From Rhodococcus triatomae BKS 15-14 (GTDB taxonomy: Bacteria; Actinomycetota; Actinomycetes; Mycobacteriales; Mycobacteriaceae): 64,000 nucleotides of DNA. Location of the stretch: positions 1-64,000 of the forward strand of contig AODO01000013.1 in the NCBI GenBank assembly GCA_000341795.1. Direction: 5' to 3'. Under the pieces are notes generated by a model. It was not told the origin of the DNA. It was given only the letters and a program-made list of their open reading frames with translations, and ran no database searches. Position 1 is the first letter of the stretch. Every line of letters starts with the position of its first letter. The translations under genes were made by a program, and so were the position numbers. Positions 24,774-32,739 of the stretch are shown here, in pieces.

Positions 24774-25400
24774 GTGGAGATGCGGGTGCGGACGATGCGC
24801 GCGAGGGCCGGCCGGGTGGCCGGGGTTCTGGTCGTCGCGGCGGTGCTCGGCGGATGCTCACCGAGCAGCCCGCTCACCGACGATCCCGCGCCGCGTCCGG
24901 TCACCGTCGGGGCCGGTGAATCCGCCGAGAGTCAGGTTGTCGCCGAGATCTATGCCGATGTCCTGCGCGGGACCGGATCGACCGTGCGCACTCGTCTCGG
25001 TCTCGACGAGGACGAGACCCTGGCCTTGCTGGACTCGGGGGAGGTGACGCTCGTGCCGGAGTACACGGGATCGCTTCTCCTGCAATTGAACCCGAGATCC
25101 ACCGTGACCGACTCGGACGAGGTGTTCGAGGAGTTGAACAGATCACTGCCCCAGGGTCTCTCGGTGTCGGATCAGGGGCTCGCGGAGGATCCGGCGGTGA
25201 CCGGTGAGGCCGGAGAACGGGCCGCGGCCAACGTGGTGCCCCTGATGCGAACCGGTGCGCTGACCACCGCTCAGATCAAGGCACTCAATGTCGTTGCGGG
25301 AGAGCTCACGTCGGACGACCTCGCCGACATGGGCGAGGAGGTGCGCGGCGGCGAGCGCAGTCCCGACCAGGTGGCCGGCGACTGGCTCGCCGCGCGATAG
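24774..25400 (+). CDS. Lipoprotein related to glycine betaine/osmolyte-binding proteins, internally shortened
   Basis: A 208-residue lipoprotein with signal peptide and lipobox (VLGGC, Cys near residue 28). The first lobe matches OpuAC-type osmolyte-binding proteins: GAGESAESQVVAEIYADVL, then LDSGEVTLVPEYTGSLLLQL. Typical members are about 300 residues and continue with a second lobe. Here the sequence passes from LPQGLSVSDQGLAED almost directly to the usual C-terminal part (NVVPLMRTGALT..LNVVAGELTSDDLADM), so about 90-100 residues of lobe two are missing in frame. It may no longer bind choline-type ligands, or may bind something smaller. No ABC permease or ATPase lies nearby. The GTG at 24774 is used; ATG at 24780 is equally possible. 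Confidence 0.75.
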   Translation: MEMRVRTMRARAGRVAGVLVVAAVLGGCSPSSPLTDDPAPRPVTVGAGESAESQVVAEIYADVLRGTGSTVRTRLGLDEDETLALLDSGEVTLVPEYTGSLLLQLNPRSTVTDSDEVFEELNRSLPQGLSVSDQGLAEDPAVTGEAGERAAANVVPLMRTGALTTAQIKALNVVAGELTSDDLADMGEEVRGGERSPDQVAGDWLAAR

Positions 25401-25414
25401 ATCTCCCCGGGGCG

Positions 25415-26317
25415 TCAGGCCGGCTGCGCCGAGAGCCTCGCGCGCAGGAACTCGCCCAGTTCGGCCACCGCGTCCGCGGACTCGCGGACCAGCGACGCCT
25501 GCAGATGCGCGACGTGCCACAGCGTCGGGTGCTCGGTGTACGCCACGGTGGTGCCGGCCGACCGCATCCGGTCCACCAGATCGACCACCTGCGGGTACAG
25601 CACCTCGGACATCCCGACGTGTACGACGGTCGGGGGCAGACCCGACAGGTCGCCGAGCAGCGGTGCGTATCCGGGATCGCGGGCGTCACCGTCGCCGAGG
25701 TAGGCGGCCGCAGCTCGGTGCGACCATCCGGTGTTGATCACGGTGTCCCTGTCGAACGGGGCGTCGCGGGCGCCCGGATCGACCCACGGCGCGATCAACG
25801 CGAGGGCGGCTGGCTTCACGCTGTACCGGTCGACGAGTCGCCTCGCGGTGGCGAGGGACAGCCCACCGCCCGCCGAATCGCCTGCGACGGCGAGCGTCTC
25901 GGGCGTGAGCCCGTGCTCGCCGAGCAACTCCAGATACGCGGCGACGGCGTCCTCGACGGCGGCAGGGTACGGGTGCTCGGGGGCCAGTCGGTAGTCGAGC
26001 ACGTACACCGCGGACCCGGACTCCCGGGCCAGGTGCGCGGCCAGCGACCGGTGCGTGTCGAGCGATCCGAGCGTGTATCCGCCGCCGTGCAGGTAGAGGA
26101 TCGCCGTGCGGCGCTCGGTGGCGCCGACGGTGATCCGTTCGGCCGGCCGACCGGCGAGCGTCAGTGGCCGAACCACCGTGTCCCGGGGCAGGGCCTGGAG
26201 CACGGATCCGGCATCGATGATCCGCCGGGCCACCGGCGCGGGGAGCGCCGGGTGCAGGGCGAGCCGGTAGAACGGCGCGAGTGCGCCGGCCACCACGGGC
26301 AGCGGCAGGTACGGCAC
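25415..26317 (-). CDS. Alpha/beta hydrolase fold-3 (HSL-family) esterase
   Basis: A 300-residue esterase of the hormone-sensitive lipase family. The oxyanion motif is YLHGGGYTLGS, the nucleophile is in AGDSAGGGL, and the acid and His occur near the C-terminus (VGMSEVLYPQ; LWHVAHL). It should hydrolyse short-chain or activated esters, for example those made by the Baeyer-Villiger monooxygenase two genes upstream. The GTG at 26317 starts 3 bases after the SDR stop, so it is the third gene of the operon. The set monooxygenase-SDR-esterase resembles the start of the M. tuberculosis mymA operon (mymA, lipR, sadH). Confidence 0.88.
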   Translation of the reverse strand: MPYLPLPVVAGALAPFYRLALHPALPAPVARRIIDAGSVLQALPRDTVVRPLTLAGRPAERITVGATERRTAILYLHGGGYTLGSLDTHRSLAAHLARESGSAVYVLDYRLAPEHPYPAAVEDAVAAYLELLGEHGLTPETLAVAGDSAGGGLSLATARRLVDRYSVKPAALALIAPWVDPGARDAPFDRDTVINTGWSHRAAAAYLGDGDARDPGYAPLLGDLSGLPPTVVHVGMSEVLYPQVVDLVDRMRSAGTTVAYTEHPTLWHVAHLQASLVRESADAVAELGEFLRARLSAQPA

Positions 26318-26320
26318 GAC

Positions 26321-27157
26321 CTAGTGCCCCTTCGGCTTCGGCAGGACGCGTCCGGCGACTTCGGCGACGATGCGCTGGTAGCCGGAGCCGACCAGGCGGA
26401 CCCACGCGTCGAGCAGTTTCGCGTCCGCTCCGATCAGCACGCGCGCCTTGCCCTTCCGCACGCCGTTGACGATCACCGCAGCGGCGTCCTCGGGGGAGGT
26501 GCGGGCCAGCTTCCGGTCGAAGAACTGGGAGAACGTCGCGAGGTCCTCGCCCGGGCCCGCGATCGCATTGCGGGCGATGGCCGTCTTGATTCCGCCCGGG
26601 TGCACACAGGTCACCTTTACGGGGTGTTTCGCGATGAGCATCTCCTGGCGGAGCGACTCGGTGAATCCGCGCACTGCGAACTTCGCGGAGTTGTAGGCGG
26701 ACTGTCCCGGCATCGACAACAGGCCGAACAGGCTGGAGACGTTGACGACGTGGCCGTCGCCGGACGCGATCAGGTGCGGCAGGAATGCCTTGGTGCCGTT
26801 GACGACTCCCCAGAAGTCGACGTCCATGACGCGTTCGATGTCCTTGAACTCGGACTTCTCGAACTCGCCGTGGTACGCGATGCCGGCGTTGTTGTACACC
26901 TGGTTGACCTTGCCGAAGTGGGCGAGGACCGCGTCCGCGTACTCGAGCACAGCCTCGCGCTGGGTGACGTCGAGATGATCGGACTTCACGTCGGCGCCGA
27001 GGGCCTTGCACTGCTCGACCGTCTCGGCGAGTCCGACGCTGTTCTGGTCGGAGAGGGCCAGTTTCGCGCCGCGCTCGGCCAGGTTCACCGCGAGGGCCCG
27101 GCCGATCCCGGAGCCGGCGCCGGTGACGACGACGACCTTGCCTGCGAATTCGCTCAC
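26321..27157 (-). CDS. Short-chain dehydrogenase/reductase
   Basis: A 278-residue classical SDR. The cofactor loop is VVTGAGSGIGRAL (residues 10-22), with LALSDQ where an acidic residue after beta-2 suggests NAD(H). NNAG, the catalytic Ser (VNVSSLFG) and YNSAK (Tyr-Lys pair) are intact. The C-terminal part (VLIGADAKLLDAWVRL) resembles mycobacterial SadH-like reductases. It would oxidise an alcohol to the ketone substrate of the monooxygenase. Its start overlaps the monooxygenase stop by 4 bases (ATGA), and its own stop is 3 bases from the esterase. Confidence 0.92.
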   Translation of the reverse strand: MSEFAGKVVVVTGAGSGIGRALAVNLAERGAKLALSDQNSVGLAETVEQCKALGADVKSDHLDVTQREAVLEYADAVLAHFGKVNQVYNNAGIAYHGEFEKSEFKDIERVMDVDFWGVVNGTKAFLPHLIASGDGHVVNVSSLFGLLSMPGQSAYNSAKFAVRGFTESLRQEMLIAKHPVKVTCVHPGGIKTAIARNAIAGPGEDLATFSQFFDRKLARTSPEDAAAVIVNGVRKGKARVLIGADAKLLDAWVRLVGSGYQRIVAEVAGRVLPKPKGH

Positions 27158-28743
27158 TGGACACTCACCTTTTCGTCGTGGTCTTCGTCGTGGTCGGGGG
27201 TGGTCGGCAGCGCGACCGGAACGGGGGCGGGCAGGTCGGCGACGTTGACGCTGTCGTACGCGTCGAGGTCGAACTTCCGTGTGATGTTACGGAACTCGAA
27301 GGTGAACGCGGGCCACAGCGTGGTGTTGTTGCCGTGCTTGTCGAGATACCAGCTGGCGCAGCCACCGTTGTTCCAGACGCTGTGGCTCAGCTTCTCCTGG
27401 AGGTCGCGGTTGTAGCGGTCCTGGGCGTCCTGGCGGACCTCGATGGTGCCGATGTCGTTGCGCTCGATGACGTTGATCGCGTCGACGACGTAGTTCAGCT
27501 GCGACTCGATCATGAACACCATCGAGGTGTGGCCGAGCCCGGTGTTCGGGCCGACGAGGAAGAACATGTTGGGGAAGTTCGCGACGCTCGAGCCCTTGTA
27601 GCCCTGCTGGCCGCTCGCATCGAAGACCTCGGCGAGGGAACGGCCGTCGCGTCCGAAGATGCCGGCGAACGTGGGCGAGTCGGTCACGTGGAAGCCGGTC
27701 GCGACCACGATCGCGTCGACCTCGCGGGTGCGGCCGGTGCCGTCGACGACCCCGGTGGCGGTGACCTCGGTGATGCCGTCGGTGACGAGCTCGACGTTCG
27801 GGCGGGTCAGTGCGGGGTAGTAGTTGTTCGAGATCAGCATGCGCTTGCAGCCGATCTGGAAGTTCGGGGTGACCTTGCGGCGCAGTGCCTTGTCCTTGAC
27901 CTGGCGGCGCAGGTGACGCTCGGCCGCGAACTGCAGCGGCTTCATGAACACCGGAGCCTTCGCCAGGCCCACCACCTGTGTCTCGCGCATCAGGTAGATG
28001 CCGAGGCGGGACAGTCGCTGGAATCCGGGAACGTGCTTGAAGGCGAACTTCTCGACGGCGGTGTACTCGCGGTCGGCCCGCGGCAGGATCCACGGCGCCG
28101 TGCGCTGGTAGACGTCGAGCTGGTCGACCTTGCCCGCCAGCTGCGGCACGATCTGGATCGCGGATGCGCCGGTGCCGATCACCGCGACGCGCTTGCCGGT
28201 GAGGTCGTAGTCGTGGTTCCACTGTGCGGAGTGGAAGATCTCGCCGGTGAAGCCCTCGATGCCCGTGATGTCCGGCAGGGACGGCTCGCAGAGTGCGCCG
28301 ACGGCACTGATGACGATCTTCGCGACGTAGGTGCCCTTCGACGTCTCGACGACCCAGCGCGAGCTGTCCGTGTTCCACGTTGCGGACTGCACGTCGCAAC
28401 CGAAGACGTGCTTGTCGAGCACGTTGTACTTGCGGGACACCGACTCGATGTACCGCTGGATCTCGGGCTGGGGGGAGAACGATCGGGTCCAGTCCGGATT
28501 GAGAGCGAAGGAGTACGAGTACAGGTGCGAGGGGACGTCGCAGGCCGCGCCCGGGTAGGTGTTGTCGCGCCACGTGCCGCCGACGTCCGCGCCGCGCTCG
28601 AGCACGAGGAAGTTCGTCCTGCCCTCCTGGCTCAGCTTGACCGCGGCGCCGAGGCCGGCGAAGCCACTGCCGATGATGAGGGTGTCGACCTCGCGCGGTG
28701 TGGTCTCCGGCGTCGGGGCGTTACCTGTAACTGGAAGACTCAT
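27154..28743 (-). CDS. Flavin-dependent Baeyer-Villiger-type monooxygenase
   Basis: A 529-residue class B flavoprotein monooxygenase. It has an FAD-binding GSGFAGLGAA (about residues 25-34), the Baeyer-Villiger fingerprint FTGEIFHSAQW (FxGxxxHxxxW), an NADPH-binding GTGASAIQ and the ATGF motif. Such enzymes insert oxygen next to ketones to give esters or lactones. The closest functional relatives I recognise are EthA and MymA of M. tuberculosis. The ATG at 28743 lies 7 bases after TATTCT, with TTGACC 18 bases further up, a near-consensus promoter with no leader. The divergent TetR gene and the palindrome between them suggest ligand-controlled expression, like ethA-ethR. Confidence 0.93.
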   Translation of the reverse strand: MSLPVTGNAPTPETTPREVDTLIIGSGFAGLGAAVKLSQEGRTNFLVLERGADVGGTWRDNTYPGAACDVPSHLYSYSFALNPDWTRSFSPQPEIQRYIESVSRKYNVLDKHVFGCDVQSATWNTDSSRWVVETSKGTYVAKIVISAVGALCEPSLPDITGIEGFTGEIFHSAQWNHDYDLTGKRVAVIGTGASAIQIVPQLAGKVDQLDVYQRTAPWILPRADREYTAVEKFAFKHVPGFQRLSRLGIYLMRETQVVGLAKAPVFMKPLQFAAERHLRRQVKDKALRRKVTPNFQIGCKRMLISNNYYPALTRPNVELVTDGITEVTATGVVDGTGRTREVDAIVVATGFHVTDSPTFAGIFGRDGRSLAEVFDASGQQGYKGSSVANFPNMFFLVGPNTGLGHTSMVFMIESQLNYVVDAINVIERNDIGTIEVRQDAQDRYNRDLQEKLSHSVWNNGGCASWYLDKHGNNTTLWPAFTFEFRNITRKFDLDAYDSVNVADLPAPVPVALPTTPDHDEDHDEKVSVQ

Positions 28744-28750
28744 GTACTGC

Positions 28751-28780
28751 AGAATAGTGCTCCTACTGAGCATCGGTCAA
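28751..28780 (-). promoter_or_regulatory. Leaderless promoter of the monooxygenase operon
   Basis: TTGACC (28780-28775) and TATTCT (28756-28751), spaced 18 bases, end 7 bases before ATG at 28743. This is the best sigma-70-type promoter in the window. Its -35 overlaps the TetR palindrome. Confidence 0.7.
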
Positions 28781-28791
28781 CAGTCTGTTGA
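28777..28791. promoter_or_regulatory. Likely TetR operator between monooxygenase operon and tetR
   Basis: TCAACA-GTC-TGTTGA is a perfect 6-3-6 palindrome. It overlaps the -35 of the monooxygenase promoter and lies just upstream of the tetR -10. Binding here would repress the operon and perhaps the regulator itself. Confidence 0.65.
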
Positions 28792-28802
28792 ATGTTGTTC
28801 AG

Positions 28803-28808
28803 TAAGCT
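28803..28808 (+). promoter_or_regulatory. -10 element of tetR (leaderless)
   Basis: TAAGCT ends 7 bases before ATG at 28816. It starts 12 bases after the palindrome at 28777-28791. Confidence 0.5.
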
Positions 28809-28815
28809 TCCGGGC

Positions 28816-29424
28816 ATGGAGGTCACCAAGCGCGTTCGGATGAGCCCGGAGGAGCGGCGAGCGCAACTGCTCGACCTCGGCGCGAGGATGCTCGCCGAGC
28901 GGCCGCTCGAGCAGATCTCCGTCGAGGAGATCGCAGACCAGGCCGGGGTCTCGCGTGGACTGCTGTTCCACTACTTCGCGTCCAAGCACGACTTCCACCT
29001 CGCCATCGTGCGGCACACCAGTGCGCAGATGCTCGCGCACACGGAACCCGACCCGGATCTCGAACCGATGGAGATGCTGCGTGCCTCCGTCACCTCGTAC
29101 GTCGACTACGTCAGCGAGAACCGCGGCACCTACGTGTCGATGCTGAGGGGAAGCGCCAGCGGGGACGAGGAGATGCGCGACGAGTTCGAACGCACCCGCG
29201 CCGCGATGGCCGACCGGATCGTCACCCACCTTCCGCGTCTCGGCATCGATTACGGCCCACGCATCGCCCTCGCGGTCCGGGGCTGGATCGCGTTCGTCGA
29301 GGAAGCGACGATCAGCTGGCTCCGTGACCCCCGGATTCCGCGTGACGAGCTGATCGACCTGCACGTCGCCGCGCTGCCTGCCGTGGCCCTCGGTGCCGCT
29401 GCGGCAATCGACCTGCTGGAGTGA
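28816..29424 (+). CDS. TetR-family regulator divergent from the monooxygenase operon
   Basis: A 202-residue TetR repressor. The helix-turn-helix is at about residues 28-55 (ISVEEIADQAGVSRGLLFHYFASKHDFHLAIV). The C-terminal ligand domain is helical with an aromatic-rich end (VRGWIAFVEEATISWLRD). Shared intergenic space and the palindrome at 28777 make the divergent monooxygenase operon its probable target; the inducer may be a ketone or hydrophobic substrate. The ATG at 28816 lies 7 bases after TAAGCT, so it is probably leaderless; an in-frame ATG at 28792 lies at the edge of the operator and is unlikely. Confidence 0.9.
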   Translation: MEVTKRVRMSPEERRAQLLDLGARMLAERPLEQISVEEIADQAGVSRGLLFHYFASKHDFHLAIVRHTSAQMLAHTEPDPDLEPMEMLRASVTSYVDYVSENRGTYVSMLRGSASGDEEMRDEFERTRAAMADRIVTHLPRLGIDYGPRIALAVRGWIAFVEEATISWLRDPRIPRDELIDLHVAALPAVALGAAAAIDLLE

Positions 29425-29497
29425 CACGGGCGCTTCGGCGCGTGTCGGACACCTCCGCTAGGTTGCGGGTGTCCGTCCCGTCGAGCCGAGGAGATAC

Positions 29498-30025
29498 GTG
29501 TTGTCCGAAAGGGATTCGCCGAACACCGGATGGGAGTCGTCGAGCACGGTTCGGGTGCTGCCTCCCGCCCGGCCCCGCGCACTGGCGAAGGTCCCGTTCG
29601 TCGAACTCGCGGACGGGCGACTGCAGGGGGTGGTGTCCAGCGGCTCCGACATCGGGCGGGTGTACGTCTCCTCGGTCGCCGCGGGCAACCACGAATTCGC
29701 GTGCAGCACCAACAACAACCGGCCCTGTGGCGGTGCTCGGGGAACCTTCTGCAAGCACATCACGACACTGGTCGACGAGGCCGCACTCCAGTACGGCGCA
29801 GAGCGAGTGGCTCGCCACCTTCGTGTCGATCTCGCCGCCGAGGAACCGTCCGGGCGAGACATCGTCGAACGGATGCGTGCGGCAGGCCCGGCCCGCGCCG
29901 ACGCCGGTGCCGCCGCGGGCGTGTTCAGTCAATTCCTCAGGCACCTGGCCTACCTGGAACACGCACCCACCACGACACCGATCCCGGAACTGCACTGGTT
30001 CCCGACCACTCGGGCGGTGCGCTGA
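29498..30025 (+). CDS. SWIM-type zinc-finger protein, first gene of the MoxR-VWA-DUF5682 cassette
   Basis: A 175-residue protein with a putative zinc site C69-x7-C77-x7-C85-x-H87, near the SWIM pattern (CxC..CxH) but with the first two Cys farther apart. Residues 30-68 form a beta-rich part (VELADGRLQGVVSSGSDIGRVYVSS) as in SWIM proteins. The C-terminal half is helical. SWIM domains bind DNA or proteins. GAGGAG at 29488-29493 precedes both a GTG at 29498 (4 bases) and a TTG at 29501 (7 bases); either could be the start. Its TGA shares one base with the next gene's ATG (TGATG), so it is coupled to the cassette. Confidence 0.75.
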   Translation: MLSERDSPNTGWESSSTVRVLPPARPRALAKVPFVELADGRLQGVVSSGSDIGRVYVSSVAAGNHEFACSTNNNRPCGGARGTFCKHITTLVDEAALQYGAERVARHLRVDLAAEEPSGRDIVERMRAAGPARADAGAAAGVFSQFLRHLAYLEHAPTTTPIPELHWFPTTRAVR

Positions 30026-31437
30026 TGCGCGGTGATCTCCTCGCCGAACCCGTCGACGGCGTGGCCGAGGCACTGGCCGCCGTCGACGCGGTCGACCGCG
30101 TGCTCGTCGCGGGTCTGCTCCGGCCGCAGCCCGCGCAGGTCGCCGACCTCGCCCTGATCGCGGAGAGTGTGGCGGGGACACCACTCGCCGTCCGGGTGGC
30201 CGAGGCGGCGGACAAGGCCGCTGCCGGCACCGCGGCAGCGGAACACCTGGTGGCCCTCGCCGCCGCCCGCACCGCGCTTCTCGGGGCGGTCCACGACGCC
30301 CTGGCATCTCGGATCGCCGCTGCCACGGGCACCGTCGCGACCGGTGGGTGGGCGACCACACCCGCTGTGGAGACCCAGCCGACCAACCTGCAGGACGCGG
30401 CGTGTTCGTGGCTGTCCGACCTCGCCCGCGCCGGATGGCAGGGCATCGATGCCGGCCTCGTCGCGGGCGCGGCACCGATCGTGGCGGCGATGCTGCCGGA
30501 TGTCACGCACCGGCGGCTGGCGACACTGCTCGACGGCTTCGCCGCGGAGCTCGCCGCGTCCTGCCCCGGGGCCGCACTGGCGCGGATCCCCGCACGGCGC
30601 TGGGCCGACCTGTGGTCGCGCGCGATGCTGCTGACGCGGCCGGGCGCGGTTGCCGTGCCCACGACAGGTGGCGTCAGTGGCCGGCTCCTTCCGCTCGGCG
30701 TGGACTTGCACGAGCACCTGACCGCCGTGCAGGCCCAGGTGCATGCGGTGCTCGAACCCGCGGACGGCGGCGAGCCGCGGCTGGTGCGGGCGACCGTGTC
30801 GACGCCGAAACCGGAGACGATCGTCGGTGCCGGTGTCTGGCAACTGCTCCGCCCGCACCTGTCGCTGCTCGGTGCGGCCGGAGCGGGTCACTCCGTCGAG
30901 ATCACCGACATGCCGATCACCGCCGAGGGTGACCTGCTCTGGCAGGACGCGAACGCCAGGCCGGGCACGACCGCCGATCCGTTCGTCACCGCCCGGGTGG
31001 TGCTGCCCGCCGCCACAGCGACCGACGTCGCGCCGCTGGACCGGCACCCTGCCCGGATCGCCGCCCCGGTGTTCCTCGACGGCTACACGATCGGCGACGC
31101 AATTCCCGGCGACACCTACACCACCGGACACCCGACGTTCACCGTTGCCGGACAACCGATTCGGGTCGACGTCGACCGCACGCCCTCGGCGAGCCCCCTC
31201 ACCCCGGAGGCCGTCGCGGCGTCGACCGCGTGCATCGCACTGCTCAGGTGGGACGACGGATCGTTCGTGCTCCAGCCGCTCGCCGTCGAGACCGTGCTGA
31301 AGCGGAAGACGGTCGCCGTCCACGCCGACGCGTGGGCGGCGGGCACCGACGACAAGATGGGCGCGAAAGCGGAGAAGGCCGCCACCACCGCGGTGGAGGC
31401 GCTCCGCGAACGCGCCGGAAAGCTGCTCCGGGCATGA
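30025..31437 (+). CDS. Uncharacterised protein of the MoxR-VWA-DUF5682 cassette (in the usual DUF5691 position)
   Basis: I do not recognise a domain with confidence in this 470-residue protein. The first 230 residues are Ala-rich and mostly helical, reminiscent of HEAT-like repeats. The second half is mixed, with PLGVDLHEHLTAVQAQVHAVL, a beta-rich middle and a C-terminal Lys/Ala helix (KMGAKAEKAATTAVEAL). No signal peptide or membrane helix is seen. In related gene sets the position between the SWIM and VWA/MoxR genes is often taken by a DUF5691 protein, so this may be a divergent member; that is an inference from context. It overlaps the SWIM gene by 1 base and the VWA gene by 4 bases. Confidence 0.8.
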   Translation: MRGDLLAEPVDGVAEALAAVDAVDRVLVAGLLRPQPAQVADLALIAESVAGTPLAVRVAEAADKAAAGTAAAEHLVALAAARTALLGAVHDALASRIAAATGTVATGGWATTPAVETQPTNLQDAACSWLSDLARAGWQGIDAGLVAGAAPIVAAMLPDVTHRRLATLLDGFAAELAASCPGAALARIPARRWADLWSRAMLLTRPGAVAVPTTGGVSGRLLPLGVDLHEHLTAVQAQVHAVLEPADGGEPRLVRATVSTPKPETIVGAGVWQLLRPHLSLLGAAGAGHSVEITDMPITAEGDLLWQDANARPGTTADPFVTARVVLPAATATDVAPLDRHPARIAAPVFLDGYTIGDAIPGDTYTTGHPTFTVAGQPIRVDVDRTPSASPLTPEAVAASTACIALLRWDDGSFVLQPLAVETVLKRKTVAVHADAWAAGTDDKMGAKAEKAATTAVEALRERAGKLLRA

Positions 31438-32729
31438 CGACCGACGACGACAACCGCCGCCAGGTCCTCTACTGGCGCCTGCTGTCCCGGCTCTTCGATC
31501 CCGAGGAGCAGGCGTCGCTCGAGATGGCCGGCCTCGGCGTCGTCGAGGACATCGGCCTGCCGCCCGCGCTGCTCGATCCGCACGTGTCCGTGGATTCGGT
31601 CGTGCAGCGCCACCCGGAGCTGTCCGCGGAATTCGACCGTCTGATGGTCCCCGGACCCACCGAGGACGGCGATCGGAACGGAGCCGCACAGGTGCGCCGC
31701 GCGGCGCTGGTGTCGAAGGTCCTGCTCAACGTCTTCGCCACGGGCACGGGCAACGTCACCGCCGAGCAGCTGAGCCGCTGGCAGTCCGACACCGGGTGGC
31801 TGCAACGGGCACTGGGATCGGCCCCGGGCGACCGCACCGGAACACTCGGCCCCGAACTGGGCGCGCTCGAAGCTGACCTCGTCGAACGGATGCAGTTGCG
31901 CGAGGTTCTCGCCGACCCCACACTCGCCGCGCACCTGACGCCGAGCATGTCGCTCATCGAGCAGCTCCTGCGAGACAAGAGCAACCTGTCCGGAATCGCC
32001 CTGGCCAACGCGAAGAACCTGATCCGCCGGTTCGTCGACGAGGTCGCGGAGGTGCTGCGCAATCAGGTGGAGAGTGCCACGGCAGGAACGATCGATCGGT
32101 CGATCCCGCCCAAGCGCACCTATCGAAACCTCGACGTCGACCGCACCGTGTGGAAGAACCTCCCGAACTGGAACCCGGACGACGAGCGGCTGTACGTGGA
32201 CCGGCTCCACTACCGGCACACCGCGCGCCGAACGACACCCCAGCGGCTGATCGTCGTCGTCGACCAGTCCGGCTCCATGGTCGACTCGATGGTCAACTGC
32301 GTCATCCTGGCGTCGATCTTCGCGGGGCTGCCCAAGGTCGACGTGCACCTGATCGCCTACGACACACAGGCACTCGACCTGACCCCGTGGGTACACGACC
32401 CGTTCGAGATGCTGTTGCGCACCAACCTCGGCGGCGGAAACGACGGCATGGTCGCGATGTCGCTGACCCAGCCGAAGATCGCCGAACCACGCAACACCGT
32501 CGTCGTGTGGATCTCCGACTTCTACGAGACCCGGGTGGAGCAGCTGTTCGAGTCGATGGCGGGCGTCCACCGATCCGGCGCGAAGTTCATTCCGGTCGGC
32601 TCGGTGACCAGCGGTGGACGCGGCAGCGTCAACCCGTGGTTCCGTGACCGCTTCAAGGATCTCGGCACCCCGGTGATCTCCGGCCACATCGGCAAGCTCG
32701 TCCACGAGCTCAAGACGTTCCTGACCTAG
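31434..32729 (+). CDS. VWA-domain (CoxE-like) protein of the MoxR cassette
   Basis: A 431-residue cytoplasmic protein. Residues 1-260 are helical and include a segment (KRTYRNLDVDRTVWKNLPNWNPDDERLYVD) typical of VWA proteins that pair with MoxR ATPases. The VWA domain begins near residue 268 with a complete MIDAS: D277-Q-S279-G-S281, a second metal-site region in NLGGGNDGMV, and a later Asp in VVVWISDFYE. VWA domains bind partners through a metal ion. MoxR-VWA pairs act as chaperone-like remodelling or metal-insertion machines. The ATG at 31434 overlaps the previous stop (ATGA), and the gene is followed 10 bases later by the MoxR gene. Confidence 0.9.
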   Translation: MTTDDDNRRQVLYWRLLSRLFDPEEQASLEMAGLGVVEDIGLPPALLDPHVSVDSVVQRHPELSAEFDRLMVPGPTEDGDRNGAAQVRRAALVSKVLLNVFATGTGNVTAEQLSRWQSDTGWLQRALGSAPGDRTGTLGPELGALEADLVERMQLREVLADPTLAAHLTPSMSLIEQLLRDKSNLSGIALANAKNLIRRFVDEVAEVLRNQVESATAGTIDRSIPPKRTYRNLDVDRTVWKNLPNWNPDDERLYVDRLHYRHTARRTTPQRLIVVVDQSGSMVDSMVNCVILASIFAGLPKVDVHLIAYDTQALDLTPWVHDPFEMLLRTNLGGGNDGMVAMSLTQPKIAEPRNTVVVWISDFYETRVEQLFESMAGVHRSGAKFIPVGSVTSGGRGSVNPWFRDRFKDLGTPVISGHIGKLVHELKTFLT

Positions 32730-32739
32730 AGAGGTGTTC

